This document shows, piece by piece, positions 1 through 7,535 of a stretch of DNA of 28,225 nt (position 1 is its first letter; the number at the start of each line of letters is the position of its first letter). Source of the DNA: an uncultured Porphyromonadaceae bacterium (GTDB taxonomy: Bacteria; Bacteroidota; Bacteroidia; Bacteroidales; Muribaculaceae). The stretch covers positions 1-28,225 of the forward strand of contig URLF01000030.1 in NCBI GenBank assembly GCA_900548705.1, in the 5' to 3' direction. A model generated the notes under the pieces. It saw only the letters and a program-made list of their open reading frames with translations. It did not search any database and was not told the origin of the DNA. The translations under genes were made by a program, and so were the position numbers.

Positions 1-246
1 GTAGGGAAAGGATAGGAGGTCGCCGACGGTTTTGTCAAGCAGCTCCACTTTCCTTACTTTTGTCCGGTCATTGAGCAGGGTGAAAAACCTCATAGCCAAT
101 ACCACCATGGCGATGATGCCGATTGCGCACGAGATATACGCCATCCACTCATTGCCGAGCATCCCAAGAGTTATGAATGGGAGTGTCGCCGTCAATACTT
201 TTGCAGCCCCGTCGGCCAGGCTGTCTTTGAAAATCTCAGTTATCAT
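1..246 (-). CDS. Two-transmembrane protein, partial (C-terminus beyond window)
   Basis: An open reading frame starts at ATG 246 and runs without a stop to base 1, giving 82 codons. The translation begins MITEIFKDSLADGAAK, then has two hydrophobic segments at about residues 17-29 and 34-52. A charged stretch (NDRTKVRKVELLDK) follows and continues out of the window. The start overlaps the end of the upstream Fic gene by 11 bases (ATGATAACTGA), so the two are almost certainly co-transcribed and translationally coupled. I do not recognise the family. Two membrane helices followed by a soluble region would fit a small membrane effector or a partner of the Fic protein, but that is inference only. 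A plus-strand frame over the same bases has no recognisable features and is taken as a shadow. Confidence 0.6.
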   Translation of the reverse strand, partial: MITEIFKDSLADGAAKVLTATLPFITLGMLGNEWMAYISCAIGIIAMVVLAMRFFTLLNDRTKVRKVELLDKTVGDLLSFPY

Positions 247-1126
247 ATGTGATGCGGAATTTGTCGAGTAGCACCTTGAAACAGTCCTGGGCAGTGAGGC
301 ATGTATCCATAAGGAATCCTTTGATGCCCGGCCAGTTGCGCAGCCCGTTATAATAAAACATTTTTAACTCGTCTGTGATGATGAATGGCACATGGCCGTT
401 GCGGAGACATTCCCTGAACATAATCAGACGGCCTACGCGTCCGTTCCCATCCTGAAACGGATGGATTGACTCAAACCGATGGTGGAAGTCAAGGATGTCC
501 TCAAATGTCGGGCGCGAGATTGAGTTGTAGGCCTGCAGGAGTGGTTTTATCTCACGGCTGACATCTTCGGGGGCGGTGGTGTCGTTGCCTCCGACTTCGT
601 TCGGAAGCCGCTTGTATTCCCCGACATTGAACCATTCCCTGTCGGCATCAGATGTCCCTGATTTCAGCAGCAGGTGGAGATGCTTTATGTATGACTCGGT
701 CAACGGGGAGTCGGTGTTATCGATGATATAATCGATGGCCCGGAAATGGTTTGTGGTCTCGATGATGTCGTCGACATTGATGGCCATATCGGTCATACCG
801 ATGGTGTTGGTCTCGAATATGTGCCGGGTCTGGTCGTGGGTAAGGCGGCTACCCTCGATATGGTTTGAGTTGTAGGTCAGGTCTATCTGTATGCGGTGGT
901 AGATGCCCCCTTTCAGCTTGCCGGATTTTTGCTCCCTCAAAGTCTTGAGCAGAGGGGAGACGGCCTTTGCCTTTTTTCTGCCGGGAGGAACCGCGTCGGC
1001 AGGTATCTGCCAGGTCTTGCCGGCGAGATAAGCGCCGTCGAGTTTTCCCAGTGAGCAGTAGTTCCGGGCAGTACGCTCCGAAACCCCATATTTCTCAGCC
1101 CATTCTTTCACTGACAGATAAGCCAT
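236..1126 (-). CDS. Fic-domain protein with N-terminal helix-turn-helix
   Basis: Fic enzymes usually transfer AMP (or another phosphate-containing group) to a hydroxyl side chain of a target protein. From the ATG at 1126 the protein is 296 aa. Residues 1-45 look like an excisionase/MerR-like HTH (YLSVKEWAEKYGVSERTARNY). Residues 87-92, SNHIEG, match the inhibitory motif [S/T]xxxE[G/N] placed N-terminal to the Fic fold, as in class II Fic proteins. Residues 222-233, HPFQDGNGRVGR, are a complete Fic active-site motif with the catalytic His. The enzyme therefore looks intact and self-inhibited. A TTG at 1138 in the same frame could add four residues, but the ATG is preferred. The next gene overlaps its stop by 11 bases. 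Two 60-base lines of this gene (301-420) count 27 and 28 G+C, against 35 of 60 in one line of ligA (1681-1740), hinting at transfer. Confidence 0.9.
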   Translation of the reverse strand: MAYLSVKEWAEKYGVSERTARNYCSLGKLDGAYLAGKTWQIPADAVPPGRKKAKAVSPLLKTLREQKSGKLKGGIYHRIQIDLTYNSNHIEGSRLTHDQTRHIFETNTIGMTDMAINVDDIIETTNHFRAIDYIIDNTDSPLTESYIKHLHLLLKSGTSDADREWFNVGEYKRLPNEVGGNDTTAPEDVSREIKPLLQAYNSISRPTFEDILDFHHRFESIHPFQDGNGRVGRLIMFRECLRNGHVPFIITDELKMFYYNGLRNWPGIKGFLMDTCLTAQDCFKVLLDKFRITYDN

Positions 1127-1130
1127 ATTT

Positions 1131-1197
1131 ATCGGCAAGTTTTGATGTGTTTGATGGTGTAAAGATACGCAAACTTGCCGATATCGGCAAGTTTGCG
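1131..1197 (-). promoter_or_regulatory. Predicted operator/promoter of the Fic operon: 30-bp palindrome plus third half-site
   Basis: Bases 1168-1197 form a perfect 30-bp palindrome whose central 24 bases are AAACTTGCCGAT followed by its reverse complement. The same 12-base half-site appears a third time at 1131-1142, five bases upstream of the Fic ATG. On the minus strand a -7-like TATCTTTA (1167-1160, one mismatch to TAnnTTTG) follows a CTTG (1191-1188) by 20 bases, so the palindrome would cover the core promoter. No T-tract follows it, which argues against a terminator for ligA. Autoregulation by the Fic protein's own HTH domain is the simplest inference. Confidence 0.65.
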
Positions 1198-1243
1198 GCG
1201 TGAAATCTGAAATAATTGTCTTTATAAAATGGGATGCGGAGGG

Positions 1244-3259
1244 TCAGGGGAGGGGGGTGCCAATCATTGACAGGAAGGTTGGCTCGTCGATGACGGGGAT
1301 GCCGAGGGAGGCGGCTTTCTCCCGTTTGGCGGGGCCCATGTTTTCTCCGGCGAAAACGTAGTCGGTCTTCTTGGAAATCGAGGAGACATTTTTACCGCCG
1401 TTGCGCTCGATGAGTTCCTTGTACTCGTCGCGGGAGTGGTGGGTGAATGTGCCGGAAATCACGAAGCTCTTCCCACCGAGCAGGTCGGTGCGACCCTCCT
1501 CCGATTCCTCGGGGGCTGACATCTGCAAGCCTGCACGGCGAAGCCGCTCCACGATTTCCCGGTTGAGGGGATTGGCGAAATAGGCGGTGATGCTCTCGGC
1601 TATGCGCGGCCCGATATCCTTGGTGGCGGCGAGTTCGGCGGATGATGCCGCCATCAGCCGGTCGATGTCGGGGAAGGCCTTGGCGACTTTCTTGGCCACG
1701 GTGTCTCCGACGAAGGGTATCGACAGAGCGTAGACCACACGGTCGTATGGTACCGACTTGGAGGCTTCAAGCCCTTCAAGCACCCTTTCGGCCGAGCGAG
1801 GGCCGAATCCTTCGAGGGTCATCAGCTGGTCGGCGGTCAGGTCGTAGAGGTCGGCGATGTTACGGACAAAGCCCCTCGCGTACAGCTGCTGGGCGGTCTC
1901 CTCCCCGACACCGTCGATGTTCATCATCTTGCGTCCCACGAAATGCTCCACGCGGCCCGCAATCTGCGGGGGGCATCCGAAGCGGTTGGGGCATTGCCAG
2001 GAGGCTTCCCCCTCGACACGCACCAGAGGGGTGCCGCAGGCGGGGCAATGGCTGACAAACTGGACAGGCTTTGTGCCGGGCAGACGGCCATTCTCATCCA
2101 CGCCGGTGATCTTGGGGATGATTTCCCCACCCTTCTCGACGTAGAGCATATCCTCCTCGTGGATGTCGAGGTTGCGGATTATATCCTCATTATGGAGCGA
2201 CGCGCGTTTCACGATTGTCCCTGAGAGCAGCACCGGTTCGAGGTTGGCCACCGGTGTGACAATCCCCATGCGCCCCACCTCGAATGAGACGAAACGGAGC
2301 CGGGTGCATGCACGTTCGGCGGGGAACTTGTATGCCATTGCCCAGCGGGGTGACTTGGCGGTGAAACCGAGGTTTAACTGCTGGCGCAGGGAATCCACCT
2401 TGAAGACCAGCCCGTCGGTGGCCACCGGCAGTTCGCGCCGCGCGGTATCCCAGTGGTTGATGAACTCGTCGACAGCCTCTATCGAGTGGAGGCGGGTCAT
2501 TATGTCGGAAACCTTGAAACCCCATTCCCTGGCAGCCATCATATTGTCGAAATGGTTGTCATAAGGGAGTTCCGGTCCCAAGAGATAGTAGAAATATGCG
2601 TCGAGACCGCGACGGGCAACCTCGCGGGAGTCGAGGGTCTTGAGAGTTCCGGCGGCCGCGTTGCGCGGATTGGCGAATAACGGTTCCTCGTTGAACTCCC
2701 TCTCCTTGTTCAGGCGGTCAAACTCGCTCCAGGGCATCAGTATCTCCCCGCGTATCTCGAAGAAATCGGGCCATCCCGTCCCCCTCAGTTCCAGGGGAAT
2801 CGAGCGGATGGTCTTGATGTTCTCGGTCACAACGTCGCCACGCTCTCCGTCGCCACGGGTGACGGCGCGGACAAGACGCCCGTGTTCGTAAATCAGTGAA
2901 ATGGACGTGCCGTCATACTTCATTTCCCCCACCACGTCGAAACGCTCACCTTCGAGGGCGGTGCGGACGCGCGAGAACCATTCATCCACCTCGTGGATGG
3001 AGTATGTGTTGCCCAGCGAGAGCATCGGATGGATGTGGAGCGCCTGCTCGAACTTGTCGGAGATGTCGCTTCCTACCCTCCGGGTCGGGGAATACGGGTC
3101 GTCCATCTCCGGAAACTCCTTCTCAAGGGCTTCCAGTTCCTTCATCATCATGTCAAACTCCTTGTCGGAAATCTCGGGGGAGTTCAACACATAGTAATTA
3201 TAGTTGTGGCGGTTGAGTTGTTCTCGCAGATCGAGAAGACGCTGCTGGCGGGGATTCAT
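1244..3259 (-). CDS. ligA: NAD-dependent DNA ligase LigA
   Basis: This enzyme seals nicks in DNA during replication and repair, using NAD+ as AMP donor. The 671-aa protein has the usual length and full domain order. It has an N-terminal Ia region (HNYNYYVLNSPEISD), the adenylation motif KYDG with nucleophile Lys114, and an OB-fold region around 320-400. A four-Cys zinc finger follows (Cys405, 408, 423, 429), then helix-hairpin-helix repeats at about 440-580 and a C-terminal BRCT domain at about 592-671 (FVISGTFTHHSRDEY). It is the last gene of a minus-strand run, 19 bases after the DUF5063 gene. Identification is secure. Confidence 0.98.
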   Translation of the reverse strand: MNPRQQRLLDLREQLNRHNYNYYVLNSPEISDKEFDMMMKELEALEKEFPEMDDPYSPTRRVGSDISDKFEQALHIHPMLSLGNTYSIHEVDEWFSRVRTALEGERFDVVGEMKYDGTSISLIYEHGRLVRAVTRGDGERGDVVTENIKTIRSIPLELRGTGWPDFFEIRGEILMPWSEFDRLNKEREFNEEPLFANPRNAAAGTLKTLDSREVARRGLDAYFYYLLGPELPYDNHFDNMMAAREWGFKVSDIMTRLHSIEAVDEFINHWDTARRELPVATDGLVFKVDSLRQQLNLGFTAKSPRWAMAYKFPAERACTRLRFVSFEVGRMGIVTPVANLEPVLLSGTIVKRASLHNEDIIRNLDIHEEDMLYVEKGGEIIPKITGVDENGRLPGTKPVQFVSHCPACGTPLVRVEGEASWQCPNRFGCPPQIAGRVEHFVGRKMMNIDGVGEETAQQLYARGFVRNIADLYDLTADQLMTLEGFGPRSAERVLEGLEASKSVPYDRVVYALSIPFVGDTVAKKVAKAFPDIDRLMAASSAELAATKDIGPRIAESITAYFANPLNREIVERLRRAGLQMSAPEESEEGRTDLLGGKSFVISGTFTHHSRDEYKELIERNGGKNVSSISKKTDYVFAGENMGPAKREKAASLGIPVIDEPTFLSMIGTPLP

Positions 3260-3278
3260 CGCGTGGTATGCGGTTTGC

Positions 3279-3773
3279 TTATGAGTTTGTTTTCAGATGG
3301 TTGAGAGCGCGCAGGGTGTTGCACAGGGTCTGTGACCAGTAGCCACGGAAATCCTCGGCAACCCCCTGGAGGGCGAGCCTGACGGTCTCGTCGGTGGTGT
3401 CGCGCACGGTGTTGATGAAGTTGTAGAAGACCTGGAACAGGTCGGTCAGCCCTTCGGATATCGAGACCGCCACGGGTGTGTCGGAATACTTCATATCCTC
3501 CTCGAAGACCTCCAGATACACGTCGTCGGGGCCGAGGATGGTCTCCACGTTGCGGCGCACCGCGTCGTAATAATCCTCGTCGAGAGCCTGCTCTATGTAG
3601 ACCTCCTGGTCGAGATACATGTCAGGGGTGATGTCGAAGGCGGATATGTAGAGTCTCGGCAACAGGCGGAGCATCCGGTCGACAAACTCGTCGCGGTCAG
3701 CCTCGCGCGCGCCTTCAAGCTCGCGGCAGTATTCGTCGCAAAGGCCGACGAAGACAATGGCGTTTGATTCCAT
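3279..3773 (-). CDS. DUF5063 domain protein
   Basis: This is a 164-aa, acidic, apparently helical cytoplasmic protein with no signal peptide or membrane segment. The sequence (FVGLCDEYCRELEGA at the start, YLEVFEEDMKYSDTPVA in the middle, DFRGYWSQTLCNTLRALNHL near the end) resembles the DUF5063 family of Bacteroidetes, whose function is unknown. It lies between nadD (29-base gap) and ligA (19-base gap) in a tight minus-strand operon with gmk, so it is probably a housekeeping protein. No catalytic motif is visible. Confidence 0.85.
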   Translation of the reverse strand: MESNAIVFVGLCDEYCRELEGAREADRDEFVDRMLRLLPRLYISAFDITPDMYLDQEVYIEQALDEDYYDAVRRNVETILGPDDVYLEVFEEDMKYSDTPVAVSISEGLTDLFQVFYNFINTVRDTTDETVRLALQGVAEDFRGYWSQTLCNTLRALNHLKTNS

Positions 3774-3802
3774 ATTGATGATTACTTAGGTTGATGTGAG
3801 TC

Positions 3803-4393
3803 TCAGGCATGGCGGCGGGATGGAATCCCGTACAAGGAGTGGGCCTGTATATAATCCAATACTCCGCGAGGGACCAGATTGTTCACCGGCTTTCCTTGTT
3901 TGAGCATCCGGCGTATCTCGGTGCTTGACACCGGGAGCAGGTCGGCCCGCAGCGGGGTCGCCTGGGAATCCCCCTGAGGCATCGCGTAGCCCTCGCGGGG
4001 ATAGACTATCGGGGAGAAGTCGCGGAGAATCTCGTCGTGGCTCTTCCATTTGTCAAAGCAATCCCAGTTGTCAGCCCCGATTATGAGCCTGAAACGGTCG
4101 TCGGGATGCTCGGCGGAGAGCTTCCGGAGGGTGTCGATGGTGTAGGAAGGACGCGGCATCGACAGCTCTATGTCACTCGCTTCCAGCGAGGGGAAGGGAC
4201 GGCAGGCGATACGCAGCATCTCCATCCTCAGGTTGTCGTCAATCAGCGCGTCGGGATTCTCCTTGAGGGGATTGAGAGGTGACACCACCATCATCACCCT
4301 GTCGGCCAGTCCGCGCCTGACAACCTCGCGGGCAAGTCCGATATGGCCGTTGTGAACCGGGTTGAATGACCCGCCGAAGACTCCGATTACCAT
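3803..4393 (-). CDS. nadD: Nicotinate-nucleotide adenylyltransferase NadD
   Basis: This enzyme transfers AMP from ATP to nicotinate mononucleotide, making deamido-NAD in the NAD synthesis pathway. The 196-aa protein has the nucleotidyltransferase signature GVFGGSFNPVHNGH with the HxGH motif at residues 14-17. The second motif, VSSTEIR, lies around residues 155-161, and the C-terminal tail VPRGVLDYIQAHSLY is typical. It lies 30 bases after gmk and 29 before the DUF5063 gene. The yicC-gmk-nadD order is common in Bacteroidetes. The product feeds NAD+ synthesis, and the ligase made by the same operon consumes NAD+. Confidence 0.97.
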   Translation of the reverse strand: MVIGVFGGSFNPVHNGHIGLAREVVRRGLADRVMMVVSPLNPLKENPDALIDDNLRMEMLRIACRPFPSLEASDIELSMPRPSYTIDTLRKLSAEHPDDRFRLIIGADNWDCFDKWKSHDEILRDFSPIVYPREGYAMPQGDSQATPLRADLLPVSSTEIRRMLKQGKPVNNLVPRGVLDYIQAHSLYGIPSRRHA

Positions 4394-4423
4394 ACTTTAC
4401 TCCTGTGCTTCTGCGGATGCCTG

Positions 4424-4996
4424 TCAGGCCTCCTTGATGTAGTCGCGGATTATCGACTCTACCTCCGAGATGGCGCGGGGCAACTCGTCGTTGGTGACCA
4501 CATGGTCATAGCGGGGCATGAATCCAAGCTCATACTCCGCGCGGTCGACACGCTGGCGTATCGAGTCGGCAGAGTCGCTTCCACGGTTCTCCAGACGGTG
4601 GCGCAGCTCCTCGATGCTTGGTGGCTCGATGAAGATGGCCAAGGCCTTGTCGCCGAACAGTTCCTTGACATTCACGCCGCCGCAGACATCGATGTCAAGA
4701 ATCACATTGTGGCCGGCGGCCACACGGTTCTCGATTTCGCTGCGGAGGGTGCCGTAATAACGTCCCGGATATACCTGCTCGTATTCCACGAACGCTCCTT
4801 CGGCAATCAGTTCCTTGAACTTCTCGTCAGAGAGGAAATGGTAGTTGACACCATCCACTTCCCCCTCACGGGGCTTGCGGTTGGTTGCCGATACTGAGAA
4901 CTGGAGGTCGAGTTCACCCCGGTCCATGATGTCGCCGATGATGGTCGATTTGCCGCATCCCGACGGGGCGGAGATTATGATAAGTTTACCTGCCAT
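4424..4996 (-). CDS. gmk: Guanylate kinase
   Basis: This kinase phosphorylates GMP to GDP with ATP in purine salvage and synthesis. The protein is 190 aa, a normal length. It has the P-loop SAPSGCGKST at residues 9-18, the GMP-binding stretch SVSATNRKPREGEVDGVNYHF, and the lid and C-terminal region ending HVVTNDELPRAISEVESIIRDY. It is the first gene of the gmk-nadD-DUF5063-ligA run. A TATATTTG -7-like element and an inverted repeat lie upstream at 5051-5108, so it probably has its own promoter rather than depending on the galactanase gene before it. Confidence 0.98.
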   Translation of the reverse strand: MAGKLIIISAPSGCGKSTIIGDIMDRGELDLQFSVSATNRKPREGEVDGVNYHFLSDEKFKELIAEGAFVEYEQVYPGRYYGTLRSEIENRVAAGHNVILDIDVCGGVNVKELFGDKALAIFIEPPSIEELRHRLENRGSDSADSIRQRVDRAEYELGFMPRYDHVVTNDELPRAISEVESIIRDYIKEA

Positions 4997-5050
4997 GGTG
5001 TTTGTTTTGCGTTTCGGAATAAATGTGCTTTACATTTCCTCATAATAAAT

Positions 5051-5108
5051 GAGGGTGGCAACCCTCGGCATCCTGATCAGCCGTAGAGGTTACCACCCTG
5101 CAAATATA
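5051..5108 (-). promoter_or_regulatory. Probable gmk promoter and hairpin-forming leader
   Basis: On the minus strand TATATTTG (5108-5101) matches the Bacteroidetes -7 element TAnnTTTG; no good TTTG is seen 19-21 bases upstream. Just downstream AGGGTGGTAACC (5099-5088) can pair with GGGTTGCCACCCT (5064-5052), with one G-T pair. A short inner CGGC/GCCG helix is also possible, giving a hairpin of about 50 bases before gmk. The predicted transcription start would fall inside the outer arm, so the hairpin could instead be an imperfect terminator for the galactanase gene. There is no strong T-tract. Confidence 0.4.
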
Positions 5109-5130
5109 ACCAAATTTTTTAATACACGCT

Positions 5131-6393
5131 TTATTTCACGAGCCGTTTTTCTCCATCGCGCACATAGATGCCGGGGGCCGTGGGCTCGTCGACAGGCTGG
5201 CCGAGGAGGTTGTGCCATGGGCCGGAAGCCTCACCGGCGGGGGCGTCGGCGGCGATTCCATCAATTCCCGCCTTGTCGGCGAAACCGGCCAGGGCCTTGA
5301 TGGCATTGCAGGCACGACCGTTGGTGCTGTCAAACACTGGGGCGTTGTACCATCCCGAGAGGTTTGTGCGGTAGGCGTTGTATTCAGGCCACCACCATAT
5401 GATTCCGGTGGTGTTGTCATGAGCCTTGAGCAGGTCGACCAGTGCCGAGGTGAAATCTTTCTGTCCCGCGTCGGAGTAGGGATAGACACTCGTGTAGTTG
5501 TATGAGGTGCCGGGCACTTCCCACTTGTAGGGATAGCCGGTCTCCACCACCATGATTTCCTTGTCGGGGAACTTCTCCTCCAGGCTGTTGACAGCGTTGT
5601 CGAGGTTGGAGAGAGGACCGTGGAAATAAGGGTAGTAGCTCAGGCCGATGATGTCGTAGTCTACCTGGGCATCTTTCATACGGGTGTAGAAGTTGTCCTG
5701 CACGGGGATGTTGCTGACGCGCTCGGTGTGAAGCACGATTTTGGCCGAAGGGCATACCTCACGGCAGGCTTTCCCGGCCTGTTTCAACAGGGTAGTGAAA
5801 CGCTCCCAGTTGGCATTGCTGTTGATGAAGCATTTTTTCAGCGACGAGGCCGGGGCGTTCCAGGCTCCCCAGAGCATGCCATAGGAGATTTCATTTCCGG
5901 TCTGGATGAAGTCGGGGGTGACACCCTCGGCGGCAAGTGTCTCCAGTGTCTCGCGGGTATAGTCGTAAATCTTCTGGTAAAGCTGCTGGTCGTCAAGCCC
6001 CACCCAGTCGGTAGGGGTCCACTGTTTGGCGGGGTCGGCCCAGGTGTCGGAATAGTGGAAGTCGAGCATCAGCGGAAGTCCGGCGGCCTTGATACGCTTG
6101 CAGATGGGTATGATGTAATCAAGGCTCTGGCAGGCGTTGGGGTCTTTGTCGGGGCCGTTGTAGTTGGCGGGATTCACAAACAGGCGTATGCGCATGATGT
6201 CCCATCCCTGTGATGCGAAAAAGTCGAGCGCGGAGCCGTCGATGGGCTGGCCGTTGTAGTCGAGGTAGACCGCTCCGGCCTCCTCATAGGCGGGGAGGAG
6301 GGAGATGTCGCCACCCGCGTAACGGCGTGAGGCGAAAACCGAGCCGGTGGCCAGGATGGCGGCGGCGAGCAGAAAGAGTAATCTGTGTTTCAT
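5131..6393 (-). CDS. Secreted GH53 arabinogalactan endo-beta-1,4-galactanase
   Basis: GH53 enzymes hydrolyse beta-1,4-galactan chains, for example in pectic arabinogalactan I. The 420-aa protein has a signal peptide (about residues 1-21, hydrophobic and ending VFAS). The catalytic TIM barrel starts with GGDISLLPAYEEAG. The acid/base glutamate is E168 in TGNEIS and the nucleophile is E284 in VVETGY, with IIWWWPEYNA near the end of the barrel. The tail (about 390-420, WHNLLGQPV ... PGIYVRDGEKRLVK) resembles C-terminal tails common on secreted proteins of Prevotella and Muribaculaceae, possibly a sorting-type domain. No SusC/SusD pair or other glycan gene lies nearby. It sits alone between yicC (terminated at 6451-6493) and gmk. 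Confidence 0.93.
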   Translation of the reverse strand: MKHRLLFLLAAAILATGSVFASRRYAGGDISLLPAYEEAGAVYLDYNGQPIDGSALDFFASQGWDIMRIRLFVNPANYNGPDKDPNACQSLDYIIPICKRIKAAGLPLMLDFHYSDTWADPAKQWTPTDWVGLDDQQLYQKIYDYTRETLETLAAEGVTPDFIQTGNEISYGMLWGAWNAPASSLKKCFINSNANWERFTTLLKQAGKACREVCPSAKIVLHTERVSNIPVQDNFYTRMKDAQVDYDIIGLSYYPYFHGPLSNLDNAVNSLEEKFPDKEIMVVETGYPYKWEVPGTSYNYTSVYPYSDAGQKDFTSALVDLLKAHDNTTGIIWWWPEYNAYRTNLSGWYNAPVFDSTNGRACNAIKALAGFADKAGIDGIAADAPAGEASGPWHNLLGQPVDEPTAPGIYVRDGEKRLVK

Positions 6394-6450
6394 CTATGGT
6401 TTTGATTATCTATGGGTTGATTATGGGGGTGTGTCACGTTATACAACGTC

Positions 6451-6493
6451 AAAAAAAGTGGAATCTTGTATGTGGCGGCACACAAAATTCCAC
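6451..6493 (-). terminator. Intrinsic terminator downstream of yicC
   Basis: Read on the minus strand, GTGGAATTTTG (6493-6483) pairs with CAAGATTCCAC (6468-6458), with one G-T pair. An inner TGTG/CACA helix closes a CCGC loop, and seven T residues (6457-6451) follow directly. This is a classic Rho-independent terminator, 27 bases after the yicC stop codon. It separates yicC from the galactanase gene. Confidence 0.85.
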
Positions 6494-6520
6494 AAATATC
6501 ATTAATATGGCCCCGGGGAA

Positions 6521-7396
6521 TCACATCACATTGAGCACCTGCTCTTTGATCTGTTCCAGCTCATCCTTCATCTTGACCACGAGAATCTGCATGTCGGCCT
6601 GGTTGCTCTTCGAGCCGAGGGTGTTGATTTCGCGCCCCATCTCCTGGGCGATGAATCCAAGCTTCTTCCCCTGGCCGGGGGCGGCGTCGAGGGTCTCGAG
6701 GAAATAGTGCAGGTGTTGGGCCAGACGCTGTTTCTCCTCGTTGATGTCGAGTTTCTCGATATAGAAAATCATCTCCTGCTCCAGACGGCCCTTGTCATAG
6801 TCCACCTTGGGGATGGATGACAGGCTGTCGGTGATGCGGGAGCGTATCTTGGTGATTCGTTCGGTCTCGTAGCGTGGCACTTCGGCGAGCAGGTCGGAGA
6901 TGCGGCTGATACGCAGGCGGAAGAACTCGTCGAGACGGCGTCCCTCGGCGGCGCGATGCTCCATCAGCCCCTCGACAGCCTCATTCACACATGCCAGCAG
7001 TACCTCTTTCTCAGGCTCGGCGGCCTCCACCGGGGTTTCGGCCTTGATTACATCCGGCATGCGCATCAACACCCCGTACCAGTCGGTCGGTTCGGGGATG
7101 CCGAGCTTGGCGGAAGCCTCGATGATCTGTCTGCGGTAGTCGGCCATCGCCTCCAGATTGAGACGCGCCGATGCCTCCCCCGAAGTGGTCTCCACAAAAG
7201 CCGACAGTTCCGACTTCCCTCTTTCAAGGCGCGGGGCCACGATGGCACGCACTTCCGCCTCGGCCTGACGGTAGCCCTGGGGGAGACGCAGGGTCAGGTC
7301 GAGCTGTTTGGAGTTCAAGGATTTGACTTCAACGGTAAATTTCTTGTTGAGATACTCGGCAGTCGCGCTGCCGAACCCGGTCATAGACAGAATCAT
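6521..7396 (-). CDS. yicC: YicC family protein
   Basis: YicC-family proteins are stress-related and the E. coli member has been linked to endoribonuclease activity on small RNA. The 291-aa protein starts MILSMTGFGSATAEY, the canonical family N-terminus. It contains a central coiled region and ends with the DUF1732 signature (KKLGFIAQEMGREINTLGSKS). The frame stays open 91 codons further upstream, but that part is low-complexity junk and crosses both the promoter region and the start of divergent tsaB, so ATG 7396 is chosen. A TAAATTTG element at 7437-7430 supports this start. It is followed by a strong terminator. Confidence 0.95.
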   Translation of the reverse strand: MILSMTGFGSATAEYLNKKFTVEVKSLNSKQLDLTLRLPQGYRQAEAEVRAIVAPRLERGKSELSAFVETTSGEASARLNLEAMADYRRQIIEASAKLGIPEPTDWYGVLMRMPDVIKAETPVEAAEPEKEVLLACVNEAVEGLMEHRAAEGRRLDEFFRLRISRISDLLAEVPRYETERITKIRSRITDSLSSIPKVDYDKGRLEQEMIFYIEKLDINEEKQRLAQHLHYFLETLDAAPGQGKKLGFIAQEMGREINTLGSKSNQADMQILVVKMKDELEQIKEQVLNVM

Positions 7397-7429
7397 CGAT
7401 GTATGGTTTCTACTGATTGTTTTTGTTTG

Positions 7430-7469
7430 CAAATTTAACTTTTTTTGATGAGAAAATTGTGTAATTTTG
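7430..7469. promoter_or_regulatory. Divergent yicC/tsaB promoter region
   Basis: The 139-base gap between divergent yicC and tsaB is AT-rich and holds two perfect TAnnTTTG elements. TAAATTTG on the minus strand (7437-7430) points at yicC, and TAATTTTG on the plus strand (7462-7469) points at tsaB. Neither has a convincing TTTG at the usual 19-21-base distance upstream. The two elements are only 24 bases apart, so the two transcription units probably compete or are co-regulated. Confidence 0.5.
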
Positions 7470-7535
7470 TGGAAAAATTTTCCTGCCCCTCTCCATATGG
7501 CCCAGGAAAACCATCGTCTGTCACAACATTTCCCC

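Noticed and set aside
32..271. A 79-codon plus-strand frame at the left end
   Set aside because: It overlaps the end of Fic and the coupled two-TM frame on the other strand, and its composition is Ser/Ile/Ala-rich with no motif.
1168..1197. The Fic-upstream palindrome as a ligA terminator
   Set aside because: It has no T-tract on the minus strand, overlaps a promoter-like element, and has a third half-site near the start codon, which fits an operator better.
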